Under the pieces are notes generated by a model, which saw only the letters and a list, made by a program, of their open reading frames with translations, was not told where the DNA came from and made no database searches. This document shows positions 17,453 to 25,591 of a stretch of 34,455 nucleotides of DNA, in pieces. Source of the stretch: Candidatus Kapaibacterium sp. (GTDB taxonomy: Bacteria; Bacteroidota; Ignavibacteria; Palsa-1295). Made by a program: the position numbers and the translations under genes. Location: NCBI GenBank assembly GCA_017882165.1, contig JADGPZ010000014.1, forward strand, positions 1-34,455, given 5' to 3'. The stretch's first letter is position 1, and every line of letters starts with the position of its first letter.

Positions 17453-18214
17453 ATGCACTTTACCACAGAACAGGGCGACTCGAACACCGTATTCCGGCTC
17501 AAGGAAGATAAACTTGACTCGCGGAATGCCGGCCAATTGAAGGCCGAGTTTCTCATCCTCGCGCAGCCCGATATCGATGCGCTCATCGTCGATTTGAGCG
17601 AAGTCAAGCACATCGATAGCGCCGGCATTTCGGCACTGCTGCTGGCGCAGCGCCAAATGAAGATCCACGAGGGCGAACTGCGCCTCGTCGGCGTTCGGCC
17701 GGACGTCATGTCCATGCTCCGGCTCACGCAGCTCGATCGAATATTTCCGATTTTTAACACAGTCGAGGAAGCACTTGCAGCCGAACTTGCGTTACCGGAT
17801 GAAGAAGAAGAATTTCGGAGTGAGACCGAGTTCGAGGAGGGCGATGAGCCAGAACTTTCGCTCGGATCCGGCGCTCCGACTACAAAAGCAATTAGAGCCG
17901 GCGCCATTGTGGCCGGCGGTACATTAGGTGCAGTAGCAATAGCAAAAATTATGATGACCCCTTACGACGACGAACTTTCAATTGACCCGCTCCATGCCTC
18001 GGCGCTCGGCGATGACGAAGGTTTAGTGGATGACGATTTCGATGATGACGACGATCTCGACGAGGACCTCGAAGAAGAGGATGATGACCTCGACGAAGAG
18101 GACGATGCCGAAGACGTCGAAGAAGTTGCCGATGATGTCATCGAAGAGGACGACCTCGAAGACGACGACTTCGACGACGAGGAGTTAGAAGAGGACGAGG
18201 AAGACGACTTTTAG
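17453..18214 (+). CDS. STAS-domain (anti-sigma factor antagonist-like) protein with hydrophobic segment and polyacidic tail
   Basis: 253 aa. Residues 1-110 form a STAS domain: DSRNAGQLKAEF, IVDLSEVKHIDSAGISALL and a LRLVGVRPDVMSMLRLT helix. Ser56 in HIDSAG is the position phosphorylated in SpoIIAA-type antagonists, so partner switching with an anti-sigma kinase is plausible but unproven. An acidic linker (115-135) leads to a Gly/Ala-rich hydrophobic stretch (147-168, AGAIVAGGTLGAVAIAKIMM) that could be a membrane helix. Residues 187-253 then contain 50 Asp/Glu out of 67, with no Lys or Arg. No anti-sigma kinase gene is adjacent. Start ATG 17453 gives the normal STAS N-terminus. The gene is monocistronic, converging on the sialidase-like gene. 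The acidic tail could bind cations, mimic nucleic acid or anchor a basic partner. Confidence 0.82.
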   Translation: MHFTTEQGDSNTVFRLKEDKLDSRNAGQLKAEFLILAQPDIDALIVDLSEVKHIDSAGISALLLAQRQMKIHEGELRLVGVRPDVMSMLRLTQLDRIFPIFNTVEEALAAELALPDEEEEFRSETEFEEGDEPELSLGSGAPTTKAIRAGAIVAGGTLGAVAIAKIMMTPYDDELSIDPLHASALGDDEGLVDDDFDDDDDLDEDLEEEDDDLDEEDDAEDVEEVADDVIEEDDLEDDDFDDEELEEDEEDDF

Positions 18215-18245
18215 TCCTCGATCTCGCATGTCTTGATCGCCGGAC

Positions 18246-20288
18246 TCACTCGCTTGGTTTGGCGAGCAGTCTTCCCGTTTTCTGCCAAACCCCATCGGAC
18301 GTTGCTACGCGCAGCACATAGAATGAAACTCCAGTGGATACTGGGGTGAACGGGAGCACGTGCTTATTTGAGAGGAAAGCATCCTCGATCGGTTCACCGA
18401 TTGCGCGGCCAAGCTCGTCATAGAACAGAAGTGTGACCGAGCAGGGCCGTTCGCATTCGATTGTGATCGCATCCGGCAATCCAACGGTCGCCGGCTGCCG
18501 CAAAATGGCAACCCGAACGCCCGAGGTGCTCCCGCCACCTTGCACCGAGCGCGGCAGATTCGAAACGCTATCGCGCACGCTCTCAAGGCCATTCGCGAGG
18601 ACGCTCACCTTGTAATAGCCAAGCCCGGCGCTCGTATCCACAAACTGCATCGTCGATGAATTGATCGAGTCAAGCTTGCCAGAATTCTTCCTCGTCAGAA
18701 AGATGTAGCCATTCAAAAGTGGGTAGCCGAATGTCGTCTCCGGCGTGTAGTCCCAGCTAATAACGGTAGCCTTCTTGTCATTCACCATTGTATCTCGCGC
18801 GACAAGATTACTCACCGGCATCGGAGCGAACGGCTGAACCGTCGCCGTGTAGATATCGAGATCGGTCACGCTACGCGAGTCTGCCCAGACCGGATGCCAG
18901 GTGTTGTTCCAACCAGCGATATTGATGTAGTCGCCGATGAACCAGAGCGTGTGGCCTTCGGGCTGGCGCGGCGCCCCCTCTTTTACTGAAAGGCTTGAAG
19001 ACAGGCTTGAAATCTGTCTTGCCGCGAATGTCGTCCCGCCATCGGTCGAGTGCTCCATGTAGAGATCGCTCAGAATACTGGATGGACCGTTTGGCGATAC
19101 GTAATAGTCTATCCCGACATCACCGGATTGTGGATCGGTCGCAATCCACGAAAAATAGCGTGAATAAGCATTGGGCACCAAATCAATATCTACGATCTTC
19201 GGCATGCTCCAGGTTTTGGCGTCATCGCTCATCGAAAGCCAGACATGAGGGATGTTATCTATCCCCTTGCCACACCAGCAAACGTAAGCCAGGCCTTTGT
19301 GTGGGCCCGCCGCCGAGACTGCAACGGAAGCAAAGCTATTAATCATCACCAAATCCGTATCCGTACCAAGCGTCTCGTATCCATTATTGTCATTTGGAGT
19401 CGGAGTCGCAAGATTCTTGTAGGTTCCAAATACTCCCGGCGTGGAGAAACTCGCGCCTCCATCGGCCGAATGCGCGATCCAGATTGCAGTCGAGTCCCAG
19501 TACTGCGTGAACGTGACCAGCAAGGTTCCGTCCGGTGCGACGGCTGGAATAGGAGCGGTGAAAAATCCTGGGTTCGTCAGGTACACACGATGCGACCAAC
19601 TTGACCCACCATCGCTCGAATGCGAACTGACGATTCGCGGATGAGGATCGTTTTGGCCGTAGTCCACCCATACTGCATACATCCGGTCGCGATACGGGCT
19701 GGCCGGATTCACATCAATGGTAAGATAGTACTTATCAGCGAGAGTATCAGCAGAGCCAAACAAGACGGTATCGGCAAAGACATCACTTTTCCACTGCCAC
19801 GTTTGGCCGTGATCGGACGATTGAAACAGCGCGACATCATTTTGTGGCTGAGGGGTGCCATCGTTGGCCGAGCGGCCGCAGAGGAAGTACGCGGTACCGA
19901 AGCGATCGAATGCAATCGAGGGATCGTATGCCAAGTCGTTCCAGGAAGAGCTGTTCGGCAAGAACTGATTCAGCCACGTCAGTCCGCCATCCGTCGTAGA
20001 ATAGACACCCATCTGGTTATAGATGCGGTCATCGTTCGCGCCGATGATTATGTTCAGCGAGTCGAGTGGATTAATTGCAACCGCCGGCTCATTCTGGCTG
20101 AAGTATGGACTGGATGTGACATTCACATTTGGGAAGAGCCAGTTGTGCGGCTCCGGTTGCGGCATCGCAAGAGGACGAAGACCTCTGTGCCGCGCCACCG
20201 CGTGCGGCCGGTCGAAATCGCCGCGCGCAAGCCAGCCCTGCGGCGGTACGAGCCACTGCGCCCTGGCCTCAACCGTCAGGCAGATCAA
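18246..20288 (-). CDS. Secreted sialidase-fold (BNR) protein with FN3 and C-terminal sorting-like domain; start disrupted
   Basis: 680 aa from the TTG at 20288. Residues ~50-480 are a BNR/sialidase-like propeller with many Asp-boxes (TTDGGLTWLN, SSDHGQTWQW, SSDGGSSWSH, SADGGASFST, STDGGTTFAA) and the opening NEPAVAINPLDSLNIIIGAND. An FN3-like domain (~485-575) and a terminal domain (LLFYDELGRAIGE ... SFYVLRVATSDGVWQK) follow; this resembles a T9SS sorting domain but lacks the PNP linker. The real signal peptide probably runs upstream: ATG at 20310-20312, AAG, then an in-frame TAG (20304-20306), then CTG TGG TGC GCG ATC TTG, giving MK-stop-LWCAILICLTVEARAQW. So translation needs the CTG or TTG, or the gene carries a nonsense codon. 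Sialidase catalytic residues were not identified, so no enzymatic activity is claimed. Confidence 0.82.
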   Translation of the reverse strand: MICLTVEARAQWLVPPQGWLARGDFDRPHAVARHRGLRPLAMPQPEPHNWLFPNVNVTSSPYFSQNEPAVAINPLDSLNIIIGANDDRIYNQMGVYSTTDGGLTWLNQFLPNSSSWNDLAYDPSIAFDRFGTAYFLCGRSANDGTPQPQNDVALFQSSDHGQTWQWKSDVFADTVLFGSADTLADKYYLTIDVNPASPYRDRMYAVWVDYGQNDPHPRIVSSHSSDGGSSWSHRVYLTNPGFFTAPIPAVAPDGTLLVTFTQYWDSTAIWIAHSADGGASFSTPGVFGTYKNLATPTPNDNNGYETLGTDTDLVMINSFASVAVSAAGPHKGLAYVCWCGKGIDNIPHVWLSMSDDAKTWSMPKIVDIDLVPNAYSRYFSWIATDPQSGDVGIDYYVSPNGPSSILSDLYMEHSTDGGTTFAARQISSLSSSLSVKEGAPRQPEGHTLWFIGDYINIAGWNNTWHPVWADSRSVTDLDIYTATVQPFAPMPVSNLVARDTMVNDKKATVISWDYTPETTFGYPLLNGYIFLTRKNSGKLDSINSSTMQFVDTSAGLGYYKVSVLANGLESVRDSVSNLPRSVQGGGSTSGVRVAILRQPATVGLPDAITIECERPCSVTLLFYDELGRAIGEPIEDAFLSNKHVLPFTPVSTGVSFYVLRVATSDGVWQKTGRLLAKPSE

Positions 20289-20303
20289 GATCGCGCACCA
20301 CAG

Positions 20304-20361
20304 CTACTTCATGTTTGGCTAACACTTCACGGGCACTAAGCACTTCATGCCAGACACTTCA
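20304..20361. repeat. TGAAGTG repeats overlapping the sialidase-like gene start
   Basis: On the minus strand TGAAGTG occurs at 20361-20355, 20347-20341 and 20329-20323, and a variant TGAAGTA at 20311-20305. Successive starts are 14, 18 and 18 nt apart, consistent with 9/18-nt phasing. The variant copy supplies both the ATG (with AAG) and the following TAG of the disrupted gene start. Confidence 0.65.
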
Positions 20362-20634
20362 CACCCGAGAAAAAGAGGCCGATTCCTCTGCCGCTCATTT
20401 CAATTGACTGGACCCCTGGCTTACGCTTGGAGCTGTTACCCCAGTGCGCGCCTAACAGGTGAATGTCCCATTGAAATTGGAAGCAGAAGATCAATGACCC
20501 CCTCTACATATTAGGAGATGGGAAACGGTGGTTTGTGACAAGGCCTGTGAAGAATTCTTTAAAGCGGCGATTGCGAGCCAATTTCAATGCTTTTTTGATG
20601 CATTTTTCTGAATCAACTTCAATCGCTTGGCGGG
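20362..20634. other. Gene-free interval between two secreted-protein genes
   Basis: About 270 bp (345 bp counting the repeat-covered start region) with no convincing ORF, tRNA or terminator. It contains a 12-bp exact inverted repeat: CATTGAAATTGG at 20469-20480 and CCAATTTCAATG at 20578-20589, separated by 97 nt. It is more AT-rich than its surroundings towards 20560-20620. It probably holds the promoter of the sialidase-like gene; no clear promoter hexamers were recognised. Confidence 0.5.
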
Positions 20635-22632
20635 TTACCTCGCTACAACCACCCGCAAGTTCGTCACACCTGCCGCTGACTTGACCCGCAGATAATACAT
20701 CCCCGCGCCCAGCGTGGGCGCTTGCGGCAGAGTTAGATGCGCCGGTGCATCCTTTGCCAACGTGACTGCGATCGAGCCGCGCTTCATTCCGAGGATGTCG
20801 TACATTTCGACCGAAGCATCACCAAGATTCAGCGAAGATGTAAGCTCCACATCGCCCGTGGTCGGGTTCGGACGAATGCCGAACGTTGGGATTTGGCCGG
20901 ACTGGAGATAATGCGAGAGGAACGGCGTGCCGCAACCTGCGGGAGGTGTGATCGTGCTCGTGACGGCCGCAGGCAGTGTGTACTCACATGGCGAAACCGC
21001 AGAGAGCACCGTAAGCGAATCGAACGTAACTTGCGGCTTCGCGCCGGAATCTGCGAAGACAGTGAAATGCGCATACCCTGCAATCACACCGGAGGCCGCC
21101 TGCGCGATGTGCAGCTTCGATCGCCCCGGCCACTGCTCGCCGGGAATGTCAAGCTTGATGTTCGAGGGATCGACTGAACTGTCATAGACAAGCATGGGAT
21201 CGTAGTGCAAGACGAGATCGATATTCTCCGGGCGAGCAAGCCCGCTGATACTGATCGGGACAAAGATAGAACCGCCCAGAGTATCCGATGTTTCGTTAGA
21301 ACTCGAAAGACTGAGTGGGACCGATGGAATGCCGTAGCCGAGAAGTGGAATGGGGATCGTCATTCCGTTGTCCAGTGTCAATTCATATTGTGCGGTCCGT
21401 TTCCCGGAATCGGACGGAGTGAATGTTACTTCAAGTGAATCGTAACCCGACACGAAGCCGACCCTTTTCGCTATTCGATAGTCTTCGGAATCGCCTCCGA
21501 TGATTCTTTCCGAAATAATTTTGGAAGGTGCACACTCCCATGATCTTATGAATGTCTTTGTACTCGATGATTGGCAAAGGAAGATACTGTCACTCGAGAA
21601 AAGATGATCGGGACTCACTGTGAAGGTGTATGCTCCGTTCCGAGCAAACTCGCCGCTATCGAACCAAGCCCAGATGCTGCCGCTCTTATCAATTCCAAAC
21701 ACCGTGCTGTCATCAAATGCCACAATATTGCGTACGTCCCAACCTACCGATGGGCCTCCTATTCTCCTCCAAGTTCTGCCACGATCAAGCGAACAGAGAA
21801 CTCCATCTGAATCCATTGTCCCAGCGTAAATGGCTCTGGCACCTGCTGAGATGCTGCCCGCGATTACCCCAATAGGCGCAGTAAAGCCTGCCTGCCAAGA
21901 CGCGCCGGCATTTGTACTAACAAATATTTGTGAGAGGTTGTCATTAGTCTGAGCATAGTCTTCATTAGCTAGGTACAGCCAATGTGTGTCGCACGAATCT
22001 CTAATCAATGTATAAGAGTCACCGTCGATCAAATTGCCGTTTGATGTCCATGTTTGCCCTAAGTCGGTTGAGGAATTGATCCATCCTCCGAGCCCCACCC
22101 CTATGCGGCGGAACGAGAAGACATAGATCGTCCCAGCCTTGTCAAGCGTAAAGGTGGTAGCCTCAGAACGGCCAAACCCGGTCCTTCGCCAAGAGAGCCC
22201 CATATTGGTTGTAGCATAGAGACTGTCAGCGGCTCCTAATGCGTAGACAACGTTTACTGAACTCCCGAACGCGACACTTCTGATCCATGATCCGCTTAAG
22301 AGATTTCGCCAAGTCTTCGCACCATCTGAAGTCAAATAGACCCCATCATGGGCTCCAATAACGCCTATGCTTGTATCGAAGAAGTTGATGTCACAAATGA
22401 CTCCCGTAAACGAGGACGGCTGCCAGCTCTTTCCCGTATCCCGCGAGCACATCATCGAATTGACGCCGGCCCAAATGATGCCATCCTTTACGTGCAGTGC
22501 GCCGAAAAAAGTCCAACCACCGCCCGGAAACAAATTCGGCGCCACAATCTTCCACTGCCCCCGCAACCCATCCCCTCTCGCAGCGAGGAGCGCGAGAAGC
22601 ACGAAGACGCCGCGTTGAACGAAAGCTCTCAT
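20635..22632 (-). CDS. Secreted YCF48-type propeller protein with cohesin-like and T9SS sorting domains
   Basis: 665 aa. ATG 22632 gives signal peptide MRAFVQRGVFVLLALLAARG. Residues ~25-335 are a YCF48/BNR propeller (SRDTGKSWQPS, TSDGAKTWRNL, TTNMGLSWRR, STDLGQTWTS, STNAGASWQAG, SLDRGRTWRRI). An Ig-like domain (~340-430), a cohesin-like domain (~440-580, GGSIFVPISISGLARPEN) and a linker with PPAGCGTPFLSHYLQSG and GIRPNPTTGD follow. A T9SS sorting domain ends in LGAGMYYLRVKSAAG. The propeller is more divergent and codon use looks more AT-rich between 21450 and 22400 than in neighbouring genes. It lies upstream of the sialidase-like gene with a 346-bp gap, and downstream of asparaginase with a palindromic repeat between them. 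Exported; ligand unknown. Confidence 0.88.
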   Translation of the reverse strand: MRAFVQRGVFVLLALLAARGDGLRGQWKIVAPNLFPGGGWTFFGALHVKDGIIWAGVNSMMCSRDTGKSWQPSSFTGVICDINFFDTSIGVIGAHDGVYLTSDGAKTWRNLLSGSWIRSVAFGSSVNVVYALGAADSLYATTNMGLSWRRTGFGRSEATTFTLDKAGTIYVFSFRRIGVGLGGWINSSTDLGQTWTSNGNLIDGDSYTLIRDSCDTHWLYLANEDYAQTNDNLSQIFVSTNAGASWQAGFTAPIGVIAGSISAGARAIYAGTMDSDGVLCSLDRGRTWRRIGGPSVGWDVRNIVAFDDSTVFGIDKSGSIWAWFDSGEFARNGAYTFTVSPDHLFSSDSIFLCQSSSTKTFIRSWECAPSKIISERIIGGDSEDYRIAKRVGFVSGYDSLEVTFTPSDSGKRTAQYELTLDNGMTIPIPLLGYGIPSVPLSLSSSNETSDTLGGSIFVPISISGLARPENIDLVLHYDPMLVYDSSVDPSNIKLDIPGEQWPGRSKLHIAQAASGVIAGYAHFTVFADSGAKPQVTFDSLTVLSAVSPCEYTLPAAVTSTITPPAGCGTPFLSHYLQSGQIPTFGIRPNPTTGDVELTSSLNLGDASVEMYDILGMKRGSIAVTLAKDAPAHLTLPQAPTLGAGMYYLRVKSAAGVTNLRVVVAR

Positions 22633-22641
22633 GTTCGTTGA

Positions 22642-22690
22642 GTGGGCCGGGTTTTAACCCGGTCGTATGGCCGGGCTAAACCCGGCCTAC
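22642..22690. repeat. CCGGG double palindrome between asparaginase and YCF48 gene
   Basis: Two arms, each itself palindromic (CCGGGTTTTAACCCGG within 22642-22662; CCGGGCTAAACCCGG within 22671-22690), are inverted copies of each other with the outer ends GTgGGCC and GGCCTAC. An 8-nt spacer separates them. Repeats of the GTAGGCCGGGTTTAGCCCGG type are found in many genomes. It could act as a terminator for asparaginase, although no T-run follows on the minus strand. Confidence 0.75.
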
Positions 22691-22736
22691 GCCACTAACA
22701 TGCGAAGAACCGGAGCGGTTTGCCTGAATTCTGGCC

Positions 22737-23813
22737 TCACCCCGCCCACAGCCCCCTGATCTGCTCCTTGTCCATCCCGGCGGCGAGCGCGACCATCAGT
22801 TTGATGCGTGCTTTGGGGCCGGTGAGATAGGGGGCGAAGATGCAGCCGAGCTTTTCGAGTTCGCGGCCCGCGCCTTCGTAGGCGTAGTAGGGGCGGACCG
22901 GTCCAGAGAGACAGCGCGACGTGATGACGACTGGAATCTCCATTTCGCGCGCGCGAGAAATGCCGTTGACGACACCCGGCGGCACGTTGCCCTGTCCCAT
23001 CGCTTCGATAACGATGCCGCGCGCGCCGGCCTTCAGCGCAGCGATGAAGAGCGAGTCGTCCATGCCGGAATAAGTCAGCAGCAGTTCGACATACGGAAGC
23101 TCCGCATCTTCCGAGAGCGGGATGTGCGTGCGGTTTCTGGGATTGCGGTTGCGGCGCGGCTCATCGAGCGCGAGCGTGCTCACGGTGCCGAGCGGACCGA
23201 AATCGGCCGAGTGGAACGTGTCCGTGCGCATCGTGTGCATTTTCGTCACCTCGTTTGCAGCGTGGACGAGCCCGTTCATCACGACGACGGTGCCGACACC
23301 GCGAAACTCCTCACTCGCTGCGACTGCCAGCGCATCGACCAAATTGCGTCCGCCGTCCCATGCGGCGTCGGTCGAGGGGTGCATCGAGCCGGTGAAGACG
23401 ATTGGGCCGTCGGTGTTTGAGACAAGATCGAGGAAGTATGCGCACTCCTCCATCGAATCGGTGCCGTGCGTGACGACGATGCCATCCATGTGTTCCGTGG
23501 ATGAACCATCATCCATGCAGGTCGCACGGAGGAATCCGGCGAGCGTGAGCATCATCTCGGGCGACATGTGCGGTCCCGGCAGCATCGCAAAGTCGTGTAC
23601 CTGGACTTTCAGCGATGGCAGGTACTGCGCGATCTCGGGCACGCGGTCCAAAATCTCGCGGCCTGAGAGCACCGGCACGACGGTGGATTTCGTGTTCGCG
23701 CTGACGGCGATGGTGCCGCCGGTAAAGACGGCGGCAACGCTCGCGCGGCCCATCGCGCGGCGATCAGACGCCGGCAGCGATTCTATTTGCGGTTCTTCTG
23801 TAACAAAATTCAT
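22737..23813 (-). CDS. L-asparaginase (type I/II family)
   Basis: 358 aa. Hydrolyses L-asparagine to aspartate and ammonia. The first catalytic threonine motif is FTGGTIA (Thr34 in residues 30-36). The second is VVTHGTDSMEE (113-123), with Thr118-Asp119, and the conserved lysine is K191 in NEVTKMHT. YFLDLV, GPIVFTGSMHPST and GARGIVIEAMGQGNVP also match the family. There is no signal peptide, so the enzyme is probably cytoplasmic. An N-terminal ~20-residue extension (MNFVTEEPQIESLPASDRRA) precedes the core and a start at Met21 is possible. The gene is transcribed away from the small exported protein gene at 23937, leaving a 123-bp divergent promoter region. Type I versus type II cannot be settled by eye. 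Confidence 0.92.
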   Translation of the reverse strand: MNFVTEEPQIESLPASDRRAMGRASVAAVFTGGTIAVSANTKSTVVPVLSGREILDRVPEIAQYLPSLKVQVHDFAMLPGPHMSPEMMLTLAGFLRATCMDDGSSTEHMDGIVVTHGTDSMEECAYFLDLVSNTDGPIVFTGSMHPSTDAAWDGGRNLVDALAVAASEEFRGVGTVVVMNGLVHAANEVTKMHTMRTDTFHSADFGPLGTVSTLALDEPRRNRNPRNRTHIPLSEDAELPYVELLLTYSGMDDSLFIAALKAGARGIVIEAMGQGNVPPGVVNGISRAREMEIPVVITSRCLSGPVRPYYAYEGAGRELEKLGCIFAPYLTGPKARIKLMVALAAGMDKEQIRGLWAG

Positions 23814-23936
23814 CGGATGCGATTATTAGGAGGATACACCGGTAATAAGAATGGTGTTTGCACCATGCCGAAGTACAGAACCTTTAGTAGCCGAATTCCG
23901 ATTCCGTACCATTGCATTTGCATTCAAATAGACTTC

Positions 23937-24488
23937 ATGCGAATCCTCCTGTTTCTCACCCTCACCACACTCCTCCTGGCAACGCACACGGCGGACGCGC
24001 AACACGTGAAAAAGCATCCCGCCAAAAAGATGACGGCGGAGGAGTCGGTCGCGGAGTATCACCCGCTGCACCTGCTCGGCATCCGTCCGGGCATTTCGCT
24101 CGATAGCATCCGGCGCGTGATCCACGATGCCGGCGCACCTATCCGCGAAGCGAAAGAGGATACGCTGACGCATTCATACGGCGATGCGAGCGTGCATGTC
24201 TACGTCGTGGACTCGATCATCTGCCGCCTGACCTACATGCGCATGGTATTCGTTACCGATGCCGCGAACCGGTTGCGCCGGCTTTCGATCACGCCGCGTG
24301 TGAGCTCGATTGCCGTTGGTGCGAGCGACGATGTGGAGAACGTGCTCCTGCTCTATTTCGGCCAGACGTGGGGCAAGCCGGAACTCACCCTCGAGCCGCC
24401 GCTGGCCCACTTTCGATGGAAGACCGGCAATATCGAGGTCCGAGGGTTTATCCGCCGCGGATGCCCGCTATGGGTGCTTGAAGGCTAA
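23937..24488 (+). CDS. Small exported protein of unknown function
   Basis: 183 aa. ATG 23937 gives signal peptide MRILLFLTLTTLLLATHTADAQ. The frame is open upstream to 23787, but that stretch has no domain character and overlaps the asparaginase start, so it is rejected. The mature part begins with a basic linker (HVKKHPAKKMTAEESV), then has LGIRPGISLDSIRRVIHDAGAP and a beta-rich repeat-like body ending RRGCPLWVLEG. The G-x-S-L-x-x-I-x-x-x-I-x-x-x-G-x-P pattern resembles BamE/SmpA-like periplasmic folds. That is only a shape resemblance and no function is claimed. It lies 77 nt upstream of ruvB on the same strand, with a heptamer repeat between them. Confidence 0.75.
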   Translation: MRILLFLTLTTLLLATHTADAQHVKKHPAKKMTAEESVAEYHPLHLLGIRPGISLDSIRRVIHDAGAPIREAKEDTLTHSYGDASVHVYVVDSIICRLTYMRMVFVTDAANRLRRLSITPRVSSIAVGASDDVENVLLLYFGQTWGKPELTLEPPLAHFRWKTGNIEVRGFIRRGCPLWVLEG

Positions 24489-24493
24489 TCCTC

Positions 24494-24559
24494 AATGACG
24501 AATGACAGATTGGGGAACGTGATTCATCATTTGTCATTTGTCATTCGTAATTTGTCATT
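24494..24559. repeat. Inverted 7-nt-phased repeat immediately before ruvB
   Basis: Left part 24494-24507: AATGACG, AATGACA. Right part 24525-24559: five heptamers CATCATT, TGTCATT, TGTCATT, CGTAATT, TGTCATT. The left part is the reverse complement of TGTCATT, CGTCATT. The array ends 6 nt before the TTG start of ruvB at 24566. Confidence 0.85.
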
Positions 24560-24565
24560 TCAATT

Positions 24566-25591
24566 TTGGCCAAGCGTAACGAAACCGTAGCCCCCGAGCG
24601 TCTCGAATCCGAGTTCGAGAAGTCGCTGCGTCCCAAAGAATTCGGAGAGTTCACGGGGCAGGTCTCGATCATCGAGAACCTGCGGGTCTTTATCACGGCT
24701 GCGCGCGCGCGCGGTGAGGCGCTGGATCATGTGCTCTTCACGGGTCCGCCCGGTCTTGGCAAGACGACGCTCGCGCACATCATCGCGCACGAAATGCAGG
24801 CCGAAATCCGCACGACCTCTGGCCCGGTGCTCGAACGCGCTGGTGATCTGGCGGGACTGCTGACCACGTTGGAATCGGGCGATGTGCTCTTCATCGACGA
24901 GATTCACCGCCTCTCGGCTGTCGTCGAAGAGTATCTTTACTCGGCGATGGAGGACTATAAGCTCGACATCATGATCGACTCTGGCCCGAGCGCGCGATCG
25001 GTGCAGATCGAGCTGCGGCCGTTTACGCTCATCGGCGCGACGACACGCGCAGGATTGCTCTCGGCGCCACTCCGCTCGCGCTTCGGCATCACCAACCGTT
25101 TGGATTACTACAACGCAGCGGCGCTGAAGCTCATCATCGAGCGGAGTGCGCGGCTGCTTGGAGTCGAAATCGAAGAAGACGGCGCGCTCGAACTTGCACG
25201 CCGCTCACGCGGTACGCCGCGTATCGCGAACCGCCTACTGAATCGCACAAGGGATTTCGCGCAGGTCAAAGGCACTGGCCGCATCACACGCGAGATCGCG
25301 CTCGTCGCACTCAAAGCGCTCGAAGTCGACGAGCACGGCTTAGACGAGATGGACAAGCGCATCCTGCTGACCATCATCGAGAAATTCTCCGGCGGACCCG
25401 TCGGGCTGAACACGATCGCCGTCGCCGTTGGCGAGGAAGGCGGGACCATCGAGGAAGTCTACGAGCCATTCCTAATACAGGAAGGCTTTATCGCTCGCAC
25501 GCCGCGTGGCCGGGAAGCGACAAAACTGGCCTACAAGCACTTTGGCATCCGGCCTCGCGCGGATGCTTCACTCTTCACTGAAGATCAATAG
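24566..25591 (+). CDS. ruvB: Holliday junction branch migration ATPase RuvB
   Basis: 341 aa, standard length. AAA+ motor that drives branch migration of Holliday junctions with RuvA and RuvC in recombination repair. Walker A is GPPGLGKT (60-67), Walker B is LFIDEIHRL (Asp111-Glu112) and sensor 1 is IGATTRAG (157-163). The arginine finger is Arg170 in APLRSRFG. The C-terminal winged helix includes [18 protein letters not shown] and [12 protein letters not shown]. The start is TTG at 24566 ([12 protein letters not shown]), needed for the usual N-terminal length; there is no ATG alternative, no ribosome-binding site, and a heptamer repeat abuts the start. ruvA and ruvC are not in the window. The O-methyltransferase gene follows after 36 nt. 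Confidence 0.97.
   Translation: MAKRNETVAPERLESEFEKSLRPKEFGEFTGQVSIIENLRVFITAARARGEALDHVLFTGPPGLGKTTLAHIIAHEMQAEIRTTSGPVLERAGDLAGLLTTLESGDVLFIDEIHRLSAVVEEYLYSAMEDYKLDIMIDSGPSARSVQIELRPFTLIGATTRAGLLSAPLRSRFGITNRLDYYNAAALKLIIERSARLLGVEIEEDGALELARRSRGTPRIANRLLNRTRDFAQVKGTGRITREIALVALKALEVDEHGLDEMDKRILLTIIEKFSGGPVGLNTIAVAVGEEGGTIEEVYEPFLIQEGFIARTPRGREATKLAYKHFGIRPRADASLFTEDQ

Noticed and set aside
20362-20634. tRNA or small RNA gene in the largest gap
   Set aside because: No T-loop GTTCGANNC, acceptor pairing or terminator could be found.
23787-23936. 50-residue N-terminal extension of the small exported protein
   Set aside because: It would place a signal peptide internally and overlaps the asparaginase start; ATG 23937 is better.
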